NCBI GenBank assembly: GCA_020719045.1
Contig: DYQY01000026.1
Coordinates: 1-12,980, forward strand
Direction of reading: 5' to 3'
DNA length: 12,980 bases
Origin: Candidatus Termititenax sp.
GTDB lineage: Bacteria; Margulisbacteria; Riflemargulisbacteria; GWF2-35-9; DYQY01
Shown: in pieces, positions 1 to 9,300 of the stretch
How the letters are laid out: every line of letters begins with the position of its first letter
How positions within the stretch are numbered: position 1 is the stretch's first letter
The notes under the pieces: model-generated
Seen by the model: the letters and a program-made list of their open reading frames with translations, nothing else
What the model was told of the DNA's origin: nothing
The model's database searches: none
Program-made: the position numbers and the translations under genes

Positions 1-39
1 ATTATAACGGGAGGTCTCTTTTTTCTCTTTCTTAAAAAA

Positions 40-714
40 CTACCAGACAGCTATGATTACCCAATGAGCAAGCCTAAGTCCAAAGATAGCTGTTATTGTC
101 ATAATTGAACCCTTTTCTTTAAGATTAGACTTTCTTTCCTCGGTTGAATATACGACTGGAATTTCCTTATAATTCGCTAATTCTTTTCTCAAAATCTTGG
201 CAACTGGACAATAAGCTGTTTTCTCTAAATACCCATATTTTATTGAGTCTATGTTGTGTATATTAGCTGCACCCATACTACTAATGAACTTAACATTATG
301 CTTTTTCAAGTAACGTATTAAGATAACCTTAGTTTTTAAATCATCAATCGCATCAATAACAACAATGTCATCCTCTAAATATTTTCCAACTACCTCTTCT
401 ATATTTAAAGCTGTTAAACATATCTTTTCAGCAATAATCTTTATATCTGGATTAATTTTCTTACACTCTTTAGCAACTACTTCCACTTTACTCATTCCCA
501 CCGTTTCAACAGTTGACGGCCACTGTCTATTAATGTTGGTTACCTCATAAACATCTTTATCGATTAACACTAAAGATCCAAGCCCAGACCTTGCTAGGGA
601 TTCAACCGCAAAAGAACCAACACCGCCAACCCCCAGAACAACAACTGTGAGTTTTTGTAATCTATCAAACTTATCTATCCCTATTAACTGGATAGTTCTC
701 TGAAATTTTTCCAT
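40..714 (-). CDS. tcdA: tRNA threonylcarbamoyladenosine dehydratase (TcdA/CsdL family, E1-like)
   Basis: ThiF/MoeB/E1-like ATP-binding protein of 224 aa. Known role of the family: ATP-dependent cyclisation of t6A37 to ct6A in ANN-decoding tRNAs, in the cytoplasm. Seen: the glycine-rich nucleotide loop GVGGVGS (residues 28-34), the acidic strand end and Arg finger region (D52, D54, then TNINRQ at 59-64), K76, a DAIDD motif (121-125), SSMGAA (145-150), and the TcdA-specific segment CPVAKILRKEL followed by VVYSTE. These last elements separate it from ThiF and MoeB, and no C-terminal rhodanese or Zn-Cys pairs are present. It is shorter than E. coli TcdA (268 aa, which has a longer C-terminus). 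The ATG lies inside the end of tatD (31-bp overlap); an AAAGGA 13 nt upstream is too distant to be a good Shine-Dalgarno, so translation is probably coupled to tatD. It reads as the second gene of a tatD-tcdA unit. Confidence 0.9.
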   Translation of the reverse strand: MEKFQRTIQLIGIDKFDRLQKLTVVVLGVGGVGSFAVESLARSGLGSLVLIDKDVYEVTNINRQWPSTVETVGMSKVEVVAKECKKINPDIKIIAEKICLTALNIEEVVGKYLEDDIVVIDAIDDLKTKVILIRYLKKHNVKFISSMGAANIHNIDSIKYGYLEKTAYCPVAKILRKELANYKEIPVVYSTEERKSNLKEKGSIMTITAIFGLRLAHWVIIAVW

Positions 715-1448
715 ATACTTTTCACATTCCTTTCTACTTGAACACTTAAATCCTCAATAGCTACATCTAACACTTCAGATACTGCCTCATAAACTAATCC
801 AACATCATTTGGGTCAGAGTACTGATTGTCTCCAAACCTATGCTTAGGACGCATATAAGGCGAATCTGTTTCCAATAAAAGTCTATCCCTAGGAATTAAT
901 TGAACTAATCTCCTGTATTTTTTGCTATTTTCATTAGTAATTGGAAAACCAAAACTAAAATAAGAGTTAAACTCTTTCATCCTTAAAATATCTTGCTCAG
1001 TGCCACTAAATGAGTGAAATATTAATGCCGGAACTTCTACGGTCTTTAGCATTGAATACAAATCATCATAAGATCTACGACAGTGCAGGATTACAGGCAA
1101 ATTCAGATTATGTGCGATGACTAATTGATTATAAAAAGCTTCTTTTTGAAGTTCCTTCGACTCAATATAATCATTATAATAATCTAGACCTATTTCACCG
1201 ACAGCAATTACAGAAGCATCCGTTAATAACATTTTCAAATCATCTATCTCATCAAATTTATCCTTAACATGAAAAGGATGAAGCCCTAACGAAACATTAA
1301 ATGGATAAACTTTGGCAATATTTAAATTCTCAATCCATGATTGCTTTTCAATGCCAGAAGTCAAAAGCCCTTTAACCTTTTCTCTAGAAATTGTGGCTAA
1401 TCTAGATTTCATGCTTGGCTCATTTATATGACAATGAATATCGTACAT
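684..1448 (-). CDS. tatD: TatD-family metal-dependent hydrolase (DNase/exonuclease-like)
   Basis: Amidohydrolase-fold protein of 254 aa, the usual length for TatD/YcfH/YjjV. All metal-site residues are visible: H5 and H7 (DIHCH), E85 in GEIGLDYY, H122 in LHCR, H145 in FHSFSG, and D195 in ETDSPYMRP. Family members act as metal-dependent 3'-5' exonucleases on DNA or RNA, or as D-aminoacyl-tRNA deacylases; the sequence alone does not choose between these, and the TatD name does not imply a role in Tat export. The start is ATG with a TAAAAT hexamer exactly 6 bp upstream and no Shine-Dalgarno, so the transcript is probably leaderless. It is the first gene of a unit with tcdA, divergent from lgt. 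Confidence 0.93.
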   Translation of the reverse strand: MYDIHCHINEPSMKSRLATISREKVKGLLTSGIEKQSWIENLNIAKVYPFNVSLGLHPFHVKDKFDEIDDLKMLLTDASVIAVGEIGLDYYNDYIESKELQKEAFYNQLVIAHNLNLPVILHCRRSYDDLYSMLKTVEVPALIFHSFSGTEQDILRMKEFNSYFSFGFPITNENSKKYRRLVQLIPRDRLLLETDSPYMRPKHRFGDNQYSDPNDVGLVYEAVSEVLDVAIEDLSVQVERNVKSIWKNFRELSS

Positions 1449-1454
1449 ATTTAT

Positions 1455-1460
1455 ATTTTA
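1455..1460 (-). promoter_or_regulatory. Predicted leaderless promoter -10 of tatD
   Basis: On the minus strand TAAAAT is followed by 6 bp (ATAAAT) and then the tatD ATG, which puts the expected transcription start on the A of the start codon. No good -35 is visible 16-18 bp further upstream. The call rests on position and on the same spacing at lgt, the sensor gene and the M23 gene. Confidence 0.5.
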
Positions 1461-1466
1461 TAACAT

Positions 1467-1496
1467 TTTCCAGTAATACGTTAGAAATGATATAAT
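1467..1496 (+). promoter_or_regulatory. Predicted leaderless promoter of lgt (TTTCCA-18-TATAAT)
   Basis: A perfect TATAAT at 1491-1496 ends 6 bp before the lgt ATG at 1503. A partial -35 (TTTCCA, 1467-1472, 4 of 6 matches to TTGACA) lies 18 bp upstream of it. The expected start of transcription is the A of the ATG. The 54-bp gap is shared with the divergent tatD promoter. Confidence 0.65.
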
Positions 1497-1502
1497 TAAC
1501 TG

Positions 1503-2339
1503 ATGAATTCAATCTTGGAACTATGGCAAAACATACCATTCTACATTAACCCTATAGCTATTAATCTGGGACCAATATCAATTAGGTGGTATAGCATCAT
1601 GTATTTACTCTCCATCGTTACTGTTATGCTTCTCTACTTAAACCACTGTAAAAAAAACAAACTAAACAACAATATGAATAGCAGCTACGATTTATTTATT
1701 TACAGCTTTATCGGAATTATTGCTGGTTCAAGAATAGGATATGCGCTCTTCTATGAATTTACTTCATTCATTCAGAATCCTCTTATGCTTATTAATCCTT
1801 TTAGTAATGGAGAAATAGTAGGAATTAGCGGATTATCATATCATGGTGGAGCGATTGGCTTTATCCTTGCAGTGCTACTATATTGCAAAAAATACAAAAT
1901 AAATTTTTATTCACTATCTAACATTCTCTCACTATACATACCACTGGGATATACATTTGGAAGAATAGGTAATTTTCTAAATCAGGAACTGTATGGAAGA
2001 ACAACGAATCTATTCTTTGGCATGTATTTTCCTTATGACACAAAGCATGAACTACGATATCCATCCCAATTAATCGAAGCTATTGGTGAAGGTGTTTTTA
2101 TATTTTTAATTATAAAAATTCTACACAAAACAATCCCTATAACAAAAACAATAACTACCCCTATCTACTGTATAAGCTACGGAGTGATTAGATTTACTAT
2201 AGAATTTATAAGAGAGCCAGATGTTTTTCAAAATCTTTTTCTAAATGTATTTACCTATGGACAAATCCTATCTATTATTATGATAATACTCGGGGTACTA
2301 ATAACACCTATATATGTAAAAAATTATGAAAAAAATTAA
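1503..2339 (+). CDS. lgt: Phosphatidylglycerol--prolipoprotein diacylglyceryl transferase
   Basis: Inner-membrane enzyme that moves diacylglycerol from phosphatidylglycerol to the lipobox cysteine of prolipoproteins, the first step of lipoprotein maturation. The protein has 278 aa, a normal family length, with about seven hydrophobic segments. Conserved motifs are visible: SIRWY near residue 26, SRIGYALFY (76-84), LSYHGG with H114, the Lgt signature GRIGNFLNQELYG (153-165, with R154, N157, E162), RYPSQLIEA (185-193), and EFIREPD with R237 near the C-terminus. The start ATG lies 6 bp after a TATAAT and has no Shine-Dalgarno, consistent with leaderless translation. Its 3' end overlaps the DUF4015 gene by 14 bp, so the two are probably cotranscribed. 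The DUF4015 protein has no lipobox cysteine, so it is not an obvious Lgt substrate. Confidence 0.96.
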   Translation: MNSILELWQNIPFYINPIAINLGPISIRWYSIMYLLSIVTVMLLYLNHCKKNKLNNNMNSSYDLFIYSFIGIIAGSRIGYALFYEFTSFIQNPLMLINPFSNGEIVGISGLSYHGGAIGFILAVLLYCKKYKINFYSLSNILSLYIPLGYTFGRIGNFLNQELYGRTTNLFFGMYFPYDTKHELRYPSQLIEAIGEGVFIFLIIKILHKTIPITKTITTPIYCISYGVIRFTIEFIREPDVFQNLFLNVFTYGQILSIIMIILGVLITPIYVKNYEKN

Positions 2340-3894
2340 AATACTACTATTTATATTCTTACTCTCTATGTCTTTCGCAAGATATAATGAAACAAAAGCA
2401 ATACCTGCGTTCTATCTAGACAAGGACATTAGTTTGCCATTATTCATAAAAAACAACATCTCTAAAGGCTTTTATCCAATAACCATCAAGGCATACATTA
2501 AAGGAGACATAGATGTTCCTCAAAACTTTATGCCTTATGTTCTAATCGAGGAAAAAGATGATACAAGTCGAATCCAACTTGTATCTGTCTCTCAAAACAA
2601 TCTAAATATCCCATCATATTTATGGGACTATGATCCACTTGAAAAAATAAAAGCTATCAAAATCTCAGACCTTGACCTAAGTGAATGGCAAAAAAAATAC
2701 AACAAAAACGACGTATATATTAGTGATGGAGATCCCTTAACCATAATGTGTACTGAAGAAGATAGAAGCAAGCTTTTCATCTATGCACCAACAGAAAACA
2801 TGAGGATTCAAATATACTCAGGCATTCCATTATTTAGCAAATACTACGAATATCCGTCTAAAAAAGAAAGAATGAAAAACAAAAAACTACCACTAAAAGG
2901 CTACCATCTTACGTCTGGAGCATTACCATCTAGAAAAGAAGCACATGTCCATAAGAATTTTGCAGTCAGAAATGGACTTGATAGCATTGTCATCGACTTT
3001 AAAAATTACTTAACTCCTATACAAAGAAATTATTCCAATTTTGATGTATTTATGAACGAATCTAATGATTACTTACTTTCACAACTAACAGGGCTACAAA
3101 AAACCATAGAGATTCTTAAGCTTTCCGACACAAAGGTTTCACTAAGAATTGTTGTAGCAACAGATTATTTTATTCAAAAAACAAAACAAAACTTAATGCT
3201 TTGGGATAAAAGCAAACTTCAGCCTTGGAATGACTACTATGGACAACAATGGGTAGATTTATTTTCTCCTGACGTTGTTAATTATTACAAAAAAATTACT
3301 GAACTAGCTATAGCAGCAGGAGCAGATGATATTCAGATTGATTACATCAGATTCCCGAGCGATGGTGATATCAGTAACATTGTAGCCAAACACAACAAAT
3401 CAGGACAAAAAAGATACAAAGCTGTTGATAATTTCCTTAAAGAAATAGTAAAAATAACTGACAAGAAAAATGTTTCATTTTCTGCTGATATTTTTGGCAT
3501 TGTACTTTGGAACAATCCACTTACAACTACTACTATTGGGCAACACATGATTACCTTTATGAGATACGCTGATGCTATCTGCCCAATGCTCTATCCTTCA
3601 CACTTTAATCCAGGATTCGATGGAATAAAAAGCCCAGGCTCAGAACCCTATTTATTTATGGATAAAGGATGCAAAAGATACTTAGAATTTTATGCAAACA
3701 ATGATCAATATTATGTAAAAATAATTCCATGGATTCAAGCCTTTAAGTACTTGTCACCAAACTATAACGAAAAATACATCCAAGACCAAATAAGGGCTTG
3801 TAAAGACAACAAAATGGATGGCATCCTTGCATGGAATGCTGGTAACAATTATGAAACCTTTTTTAAAGCATTAAAATCAGGAATATTAGAATAA
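2326..3894 (+). CDS. Exported putative glycoside hydrolase (DUF4015 family)
   Basis: Protein of 522 aa. Residues 1-18 form a short hydrophobic signal peptide after MKKIK (LLFIFLLSMSFA), without a lipobox cysteine, so it is probably secreted or periplasmic. Residues about 30-180 form an N-terminal region I do not recognise. From about 190 (LKGYHLTSG) to the C-terminus it matches what I know of DUF4015, a TIM-barrel putative glycosyl hydrolase domain: GLDSIVIDFKN, then the family hallmark DDIQIDYIRFPSDG, FSADIFGI, DAICPMLYPSHF, IIPWIQAF and DGILAWNAGN. The acidic residues of IDYIRFP and the SADIFG strand are candidate catalytic or binding residues. The substrate is unknown; a cell-wall or exopolysaccharide glycan is an inference. 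The ATG sits inside the last codons of lgt with no Shine-Dalgarno, so coupling to lgt is likely. Confidence 0.85.
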   Translation: MKKIKILLFIFLLSMSFARYNETKAIPAFYLDKDISLPLFIKNNISKGFYPITIKAYIKGDIDVPQNFMPYVLIEEKDDTSRIQLVSVSQNNLNIPSYLWDYDPLEKIKAIKISDLDLSEWQKKYNKNDVYISDGDPLTIMCTEEDRSKLFIYAPTENMRIQIYSGIPLFSKYYEYPSKKERMKNKKLPLKGYHLTSGALPSRKEAHVHKNFAVRNGLDSIVIDFKNYLTPIQRNYSNFDVFMNESNDYLLSQLTGLQKTIEILKLSDTKVSLRIVVATDYFIQKTKQNLMLWDKSKLQPWNDYYGQQWVDLFSPDVVNYYKKITELAIAAGADDIQIDYIRFPSDGDISNIVAKHNKSGQKRYKAVDNFLKEIVKITDKKNVSFSADIFGIVLWNNPLTTTTIGQHMITFMRYADAICPMLYPSHFNPGFDGIKSPGSEPYLFMDKGCKRYLEFYANNDQYYVKIIPWIQAFKYLSPNYNEKYIQDQIRACKDNKMDGILAWNAGNNYETFFKALKSGILE

Positions 3895-3920
3895 GTATTT
3901 ATCTGCTTACGTTTTTCATA

Positions 3921-3926
3921 TAGAAT
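3921..3926 (+). promoter_or_regulatory. Predicted leaderless promoter -10 of the sensor-RR-dnaE operon
   Basis: TAGAAT at 3921-3926 is followed by 6 bp (AAAAAC) and the ATG at 3933. It lies in the 38-bp gap after the DUF4015 stop. The -35 is weak (TTTATC at 3898-3903, 17-bp spacer, 3 of 6 matches). The call depends mainly on the spacing being identical to the other unit starts. Confidence 0.5.
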
Positions 3927-3932
3927 AAAAAC

Positions 3933-5966
3933 ATGATTTCATTTGCATTCAACTTAGCGATGGTACTTAGCGGATTTATTCTTTTCCTGCTGCTCCATTT
4001 TTCATTAGTTATAATTAAACAATTCAATAAGTTCTCAGTTTTTGATGAATCAATTGAAGATAATCCCACTTTAGCTTTTAAACAAAAGCTATCTATGTTC
4101 CTTATTTCTTTACTACCTATCTTTATTTTAGATGTAATGATCAGACTAATTTCTTCAACAAACATCTTGCCACTTAACGTCTACCCATTTCAGGGATTAT
4201 TATCTTTAGCGTATTTATTCTCAATATTTACCCTAATAAACTTTATTTTTTTTGAATCTGCATTAACCAAAAAAATAATGTATATCTTTGCTATATTTGC
4301 AGTACCCTTAGGTTTCTTCTGGATTAAAACCAATGTATTAGATGGATTCTTTCCAATTATTAATAATTACTATCTTGTGTTTCTCTTAAAAGCCATATGG
4401 ATAGTCATTGGCGTATTCTCTCTGATTATTATTTACAATAAAACAAAAAAAATTACTGATCATGAAATAATACTTGCCTACTTTAAATCAACCCTCAAAT
4501 TTTTACTCTACTTTTTACTTTCAAACATTATTGCGCTAGGCACAACCACCATGCTCATGGATTATTATTTTGTGTTCTCATCAGCACTATCTTTTGGCTC
4601 ACTATTCTTTGTGTTTGTAATGCTAACAACAGATTCTAATGAGGAAGAATATTTTGATAAACCATACAAAATCATAAAACAAAAAATTGTTTCAAGAATG
4701 ATGATTTCTATCACTATTCTGATTGTTATTTCCTTAGAGTTAGTAAACTACGCAACTATCTATATTATTCAAACTGAACTTAGAAACACTAAAAGTCATT
4801 TCTTTGTTTCAATAATTAATGAAATAAATAAGGAATTTGATCAAACTTATGATGAGCTTTATGCATCTTTCTCAAGCTATTTTAATAAGTACAATGCTTC
4901 AGATCAACTTTATTATATAGGCATAACTTTATTTAACGATATGCGAAACATAAAAGACCTCGAAAAGGTAGTTATTCTTAGCAAGGAAAGCACTCCTCTT
5001 CTTGAGGTTACAAAAGAGGAAGTTAACTTTAACTATACAACGCCAGAAAATATTGCTATCTATAAGCCTTACACTGATGGAGCGTCCAAAGATGGATACA
5101 GATTTTCATTTAACCAACCCTATAACTTAATTGAAATCACTAAAATAATAAAAGACAAGAACAATAATGTCGCCTACTACGTAATAGGTTTCTATAAATC
5201 AATTGGTTTATTTTCTAAAATTAATCAACACGTATTTAACCCAGAGGGAGAAATACTCGTTCTAAATAATAAATACGAGAAACTCTATTCAACAGAAACA
5301 TCTGAAAGCTTAAAAAGCGAACTACACAAAGGTAGTTTTTTCGAAGTATATGGCAAAAATGAACTTACAAGGCTTAATCTTCTTGTAAGACAACCTGAGA
5401 AGTTTGCTTTCTCAGGAATACAAAAAGCACAATACAACTCATTTTTCTTTACAATTGTAGCAATAATAGTGTTCCTAATTATTGCTTTTGCCTATATGAA
5501 AACCATTGAAGCTCCTATCAAAAAACTACAAAAAGGAGCAAAAGCTGTTGGAGAAGGTGATCTAAGCTATGAAATAATTATAAAAGAAAAAAATGAATTC
5601 TACGAACTAGCTACTGCCTTTAATAAAATGGTTTCAGACTTAAAGAAAATGCAACAAGATCAATTAAAACAAGAACAAATACTCTCTGTAAGTCGCATGG
5701 GTGTTGCCTTGAACCATGAAATAAATAACCCTGTCGCAACCATCACCATGGGAGCACAGCTATCGAATAAAATACTAAAAAACATAGAAAAAGATGCTAA
5801 TGAAAAAACAAAATCACAATTAGTTACCTTAGAAAAAACTAACGAACAAATAATTAATGAATCAAAAAGAATCTCTAAAATTCTAAAGGATATTCAAGAA
5901 ATAACTAACCCTATTATTGAAGACTATGTTGACGGGACCAAAATGGTAAAGGTAAAATTTGATTAA
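3933..5966 (+). CDS. Multi-pass membrane sensor with HAMP and His-box DHp domain, lacking a kinase ATPase domain
   Basis: Protein of 677 aa. Order seen: seven hydrophobic segments in residues 5-232; an eighth at about 255-280; an extracytoplasmic region at about 282-500, the size of a Cache/CHASE-like sensor but not identified; a ninth segment at 504-522; HAMP at about 523-575 (EAPIKKL...VGEGDLSYEI...NEFYELATAFNKMV); then a helical dimerisation domain with the H-box LNHEINNP (H595). The DHp helices run to about 660 and the protein ends at 677. No N, G1, F or G2 ATP-binding boxes follow, and the next gene starts on the last base of this stop, so no frameshifted ATPase domain is hidden there. 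It therefore cannot autophosphorylate as drawn. It may take phosphate from another kinase, act as a phosphatase, or signal through the adjacent receiver (inference). AT content is higher than in dnaE. It is the first gene of the unit with the receiver and dnaE. Confidence 0.8.
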   Translation: MISFAFNLAMVLSGFILFLLLHFSLVIIKQFNKFSVFDESIEDNPTLAFKQKLSMFLISLLPIFILDVMIRLISSTNILPLNVYPFQGLLSLAYLFSIFTLINFIFFESALTKKIMYIFAIFAVPLGFFWIKTNVLDGFFPIINNYYLVFLLKAIWIVIGVFSLIIIYNKTKKITDHEIILAYFKSTLKFLLYFLLSNIIALGTTTMLMDYYFVFSSALSFGSLFFVFVMLTTDSNEEEYFDKPYKIIKQKIVSRMMISITILIVISLELVNYATIYIIQTELRNTKSHFFVSIINEINKEFDQTYDELYASFSSYFNKYNASDQLYYIGITLFNDMRNIKDLEKVVILSKESTPLLEVTKEEVNFNYTTPENIAIYKPYTDGASKDGYRFSFNQPYNLIEITKIIKDKNNNVAYYVIGFYKSIGLFSKINQHVFNPEGEILVLNNKYEKLYSTETSESLKSELHKGSFFEVYGKNELTRLNLLVRQPEKFAFSGIQKAQYNSFFFTIVAIIVFLIIAFAYMKTIEAPIKKLQKGAKAVGEGDLSYEIIIKEKNEFYELATAFNKMVSDLKKMQQDQLKQEQILSVSRMGVALNHEINNPVATITMGAQLSNKILKNIEKDANEKTKSQLVTLEKTNEQIINESKRISKILKDIQEITNPIIEDYVDGTKMVKVKFD

Positions 5967-6322
5967 TGAAAACTCTCCTTATCGTCGATGATGAATCTTC
6001 TATCAGATGGATAATCAAAGTAGCCTTTGAACAAGAAAACATTAGAATAGTCGAAGCCTCTAATGGTGAGGAAGGAGTATCTGTTGCTCTTCAACTATCA
6101 CCAGACTTAATTATTATGGATTATAAACTTCCTGGAATTAATGGATGGGAAGCAACAAGCAAAATAAAAGAGAAACTCCCTAATTCAATAGTTATCGGAC
6201 ATACGGGTTATGCAAATGAAGAAAACAAAAAACAAGGATTTAGTTCTGGATGTACAGAAATACTCCATAAACCTGTTGACCTTGAAGAGTGGGAAAACGT
6301 CATCTCTAAATATTTAGCATGA
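5966..6322 (+). CDS. Single-domain response regulator (CheY-like receiver)
   Basis: Receiver domain alone, 118 aa, with no output domain. The acidic pocket D8-D9 (IVDDE), phospho-acceptor D52 (IIMDYKLPG), switch threonine T80 (GHTG) and K102 (HKPVD) are all present, so it should be phosphorylatable. The start is the A of the upstream TAATG, a 1-bp overlap with the sensor gene, which implies translational coupling and a functional pair. It overlaps dnaE by 4 bp (ATGA). There is no Shine-Dalgarno before its ATG. With no DNA-binding or enzymatic output, it probably acts by protein-protein contact or as a phosphorelay intermediate; the partner is unknown. Confidence 0.92.
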   Translation: MKTLLIVDDESSIRWIIKVAFEQENIRIVEASNGEEGVSVALQLSPDLIIMDYKLPGINGWEATSKIKEKLPNSIVIGHTGYANEENKKQGFSSGCTEILHKPVDLEEWENVISKYLA

Positions 6323-9300
6323 ATTTCGTACATTTACATGTCCATAGCGAATATAGTCTTCTCGATGGCGCAATTAAAATCAAAGACATGGTTAAGAGAG
6401 TAAAAGAACTTGGCATGCCTGGTATTGCACTTACTGACCATGGAAATATGCACGGCACCATAGAATTCTATAAAGCAGCAAAAGAAGCTGGAATAAAACC
6501 TATTATCGGTTGCGAACTATACTTATCAAGAAGAACAAGACACGACAAAGACCCTCAGCTAGATAAAAGCTCTAACCACCTTACTTTATTAGCTAAAAAC
6601 AATAAAGGCTACAAAAACCTTATTAAACTAGTTTCTATTGCCTATATGGAAGGACTTTACTACAAACCTAGAATAGATTGGGAATTACTAACAAAATACT
6701 CTGAAGGCATAATCTGCTTAAGCGGATGTATGGCAGGACTTCTATGTGAGAGTATCTTACAAAACAATTATAAAGAAGCTGAAGCATCGGCACAAAAACT
6801 AAAGAATGTGTTTGGCGATGATTTTTATCTTGAGCTTCAAGACCACAATATACCAGAACAACAAACCATCAACGCAAACCTACTTAAAATTTCTTCTAAC
6901 CTAAATATTCCTGTAATTGCTACCAATGATTCGCATTATATCTACAAAGAAGATGCAAGGTTGCAAGATGCATTACTCGCAATTCAAACAGGAAAGACGC
7001 TTGATGATAAAGATAGAATGCAGTTTTCAACCCAAGAATTCTATTTAAAAACTGCAGAAGAAATGTCTAAATTGTTTTCATATGCTCCAACTGCAATTTC
7101 AAACTCACTTGAAATACTTGAAAAGTGTAATTTAAGCATAGAGCTAGACAGGCTATTACTTCCAACATTTAAAGTACCAGAGGGTGAAACAGAAGAATCT
7201 TTTCTTAAAAAACTTGCTTGGGAAGGCCTAAATAAAAGATACAAAAATGTAGATGATGTTATCCAAAAAAGATTTGATTATGAACTTGAAGTTATAAACA
7301 AAATGGGCTTTGCGGCTTACTTTCTTATTGTCAGCGACTTCATTTCTTATGCAAGGAATAATGGAATCTCAGTCGGGCCAGGAAGAGGCAGCGCTGCTGG
7401 AAGTATTATTGCCTATTCTTTAGGGATAACAAATATTAACCCACTTCAATTTGATTTACTTTTTGAGAGATTCTTAAACCCAGAAAGAATAAGCATGCCT
7501 GATATAGACATAGATTTCTGCATCGATAACAGACAAAAAGTAATTGATTACACAAAGCAAAAGTATGGAAACGACCACGTTGCTCAAATCACCACATTTG
7601 GAAGAATGGCAGCAAGACTTGCCATAAGAGATGTTGGAAGAGTACTCAACGTTCCGCTTACTGACATCGACAAGGTTGCTAAGCTTATACCTAGTATTGG
7701 CTCAAGCATTAGCGAAGCACTAGAAGAAAACAAAGAACTTAAACAAATATATGACTCACGTGAAGACATAAAAGAAGTTATTGATATGGCCATGAAGCTT
7801 GAAGGCATAGCAAGACATACCGGCATACATGCAGCAGGAGTAGTTATTTCCAAAGACCCACTCATGGAAGATGTTCCACTGATAGAAAAAGAAGGTCAAT
7901 TAGTTACCATGTTCCCCAAAGATGATGTTGAAAAAATAGGATTATTAAAAATGGATTTTCTTGGTCTTAGAAACCTTACTATGATTGCCAAAACAATCCT
8001 ACTCATTAAGGCGACCAAAGGAATTGATATAAATATTGATGAATTACCTCTTGATGACCATGAAACCTACAATACTTTAAGCAAAGGACAATCAATTGGA
8101 ATATTTCAACTTGAAAGCGGAGGCATGCAGGCACTTCTTAAATCGCTTCAGCCTAACGTATTTGAGGACATAATAGCTCTTCTTGCTCTTTATAGACCTG
8201 GACCATTAGGAAGCGGAATGGACAAAGATTTCGTCAATAGAAAGCATGGCAGAGAAAAAATATCATACCCTCTCCCAGAACTTGAGCCAATTTTAAAAGA
8301 CACTTATGGAACAATTTTGTATCAGGAGCAAGTTATGCAGATTTCCTCCTTACTTGGAGGCTTCTCTATGGCCAAAGCCGATATGCTCAGAAAAGCTATG
8401 GGGAAAAAGAACAAAGATGCTATGGATAAAATGAAAACAGAATTTACTGAAGGAGCTGTTAGCAAAGGGTTTGACAAGAAAAAAGCTTCCGACATTTTTG
8501 ACATGATGGCTAAATTTGCCGAATACGGATTTAACAAATCACATAGTGCTGCCTACGCCTTTATTACTTATCAAACCGCTTACCTAAAAACTCACTATCC
8601 TGTTGAATATATGGCTGCACTTATCTCAAGTAGTATGGGAAACACTGACAAGGTTTCTCTGTATATTAACGAAACTAGAAGCATGGGAATTGAAATACTA
8701 CCACCAGACATAAATGAAAGTTTCTTAGATTTTTCTATTAAATCAAGCAACATCCTCTTTGGACTTAACGCCATCAAAAATGTAGGAGAAAATGCTATTC
8801 TATCAATTATCGAATGTAGAGAAAAAGAAGGCATATTTCACTCACTGATTGATTTCTGTACCAGAGTAGATTTAAGACTTTGTAACAAAAGAGTAGTTGA
8901 AAGTTTAATCCAAGCAGGATGCTTTGACGCCATTGGAAAAAGAAAATCTTTACTACAAATAGTAGACAAAACCATCTCCGAAGCATCTAAAATTCAGAAA
9001 GAAAAAGAAAAAGGTCAACTGAACATGTTTGCCGAAGCTCAAACAAATATTGTTCGGAAAGACAATGAACTAGGAACAGAAGAATTCTCACATTTAGAAT
9101 TGCTCAGGCTTGAAAAGGAAATTCTCGGCATATACATTACTGGGCATCCACTTAGTGAATACGCTGACTACATTAAAAAAAGAAAACTTCTACAACTTAA
9201 AGACTATATACCACAAGAAGATGAGTTACTACCAGAAGGACAAAACACTAAAGAAATTGATGAAAAAGAAGTCTGTGTTTTAGCAATGATAACGAATCTT

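Noticed and set aside
1-39. GGGAGG near the left edge as a Shine-Dalgarno for a plus-strand gene
   Set aside because: No start codon follows at a suitable distance; the segment is a purine/pyrimidine-skewed tail downstream of tcdA with nothing I can identify.
3895-3920. Possible rho-independent terminator after the DUF4015 gene (TAAG...CTTA then T5)
   Set aside because: Only a 4-bp stem with a 10-nt loop; too weak to call.
3899-4165. An 88-aa open frame on the minus strand
   Set aside because: It lies opposite the start of the sensor gene, has no recognisable domain or promoter, and the plus-strand protein has clear structure throughout.
7584-7865. Serine-rich open frames on the minus strand inside dnaE (also at 7041-7244, 8322-8537, 8595-8834 and 9390-9617)
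   Set aside because: Low-complexity antisense readings of a strongly conserved polymerase gene.
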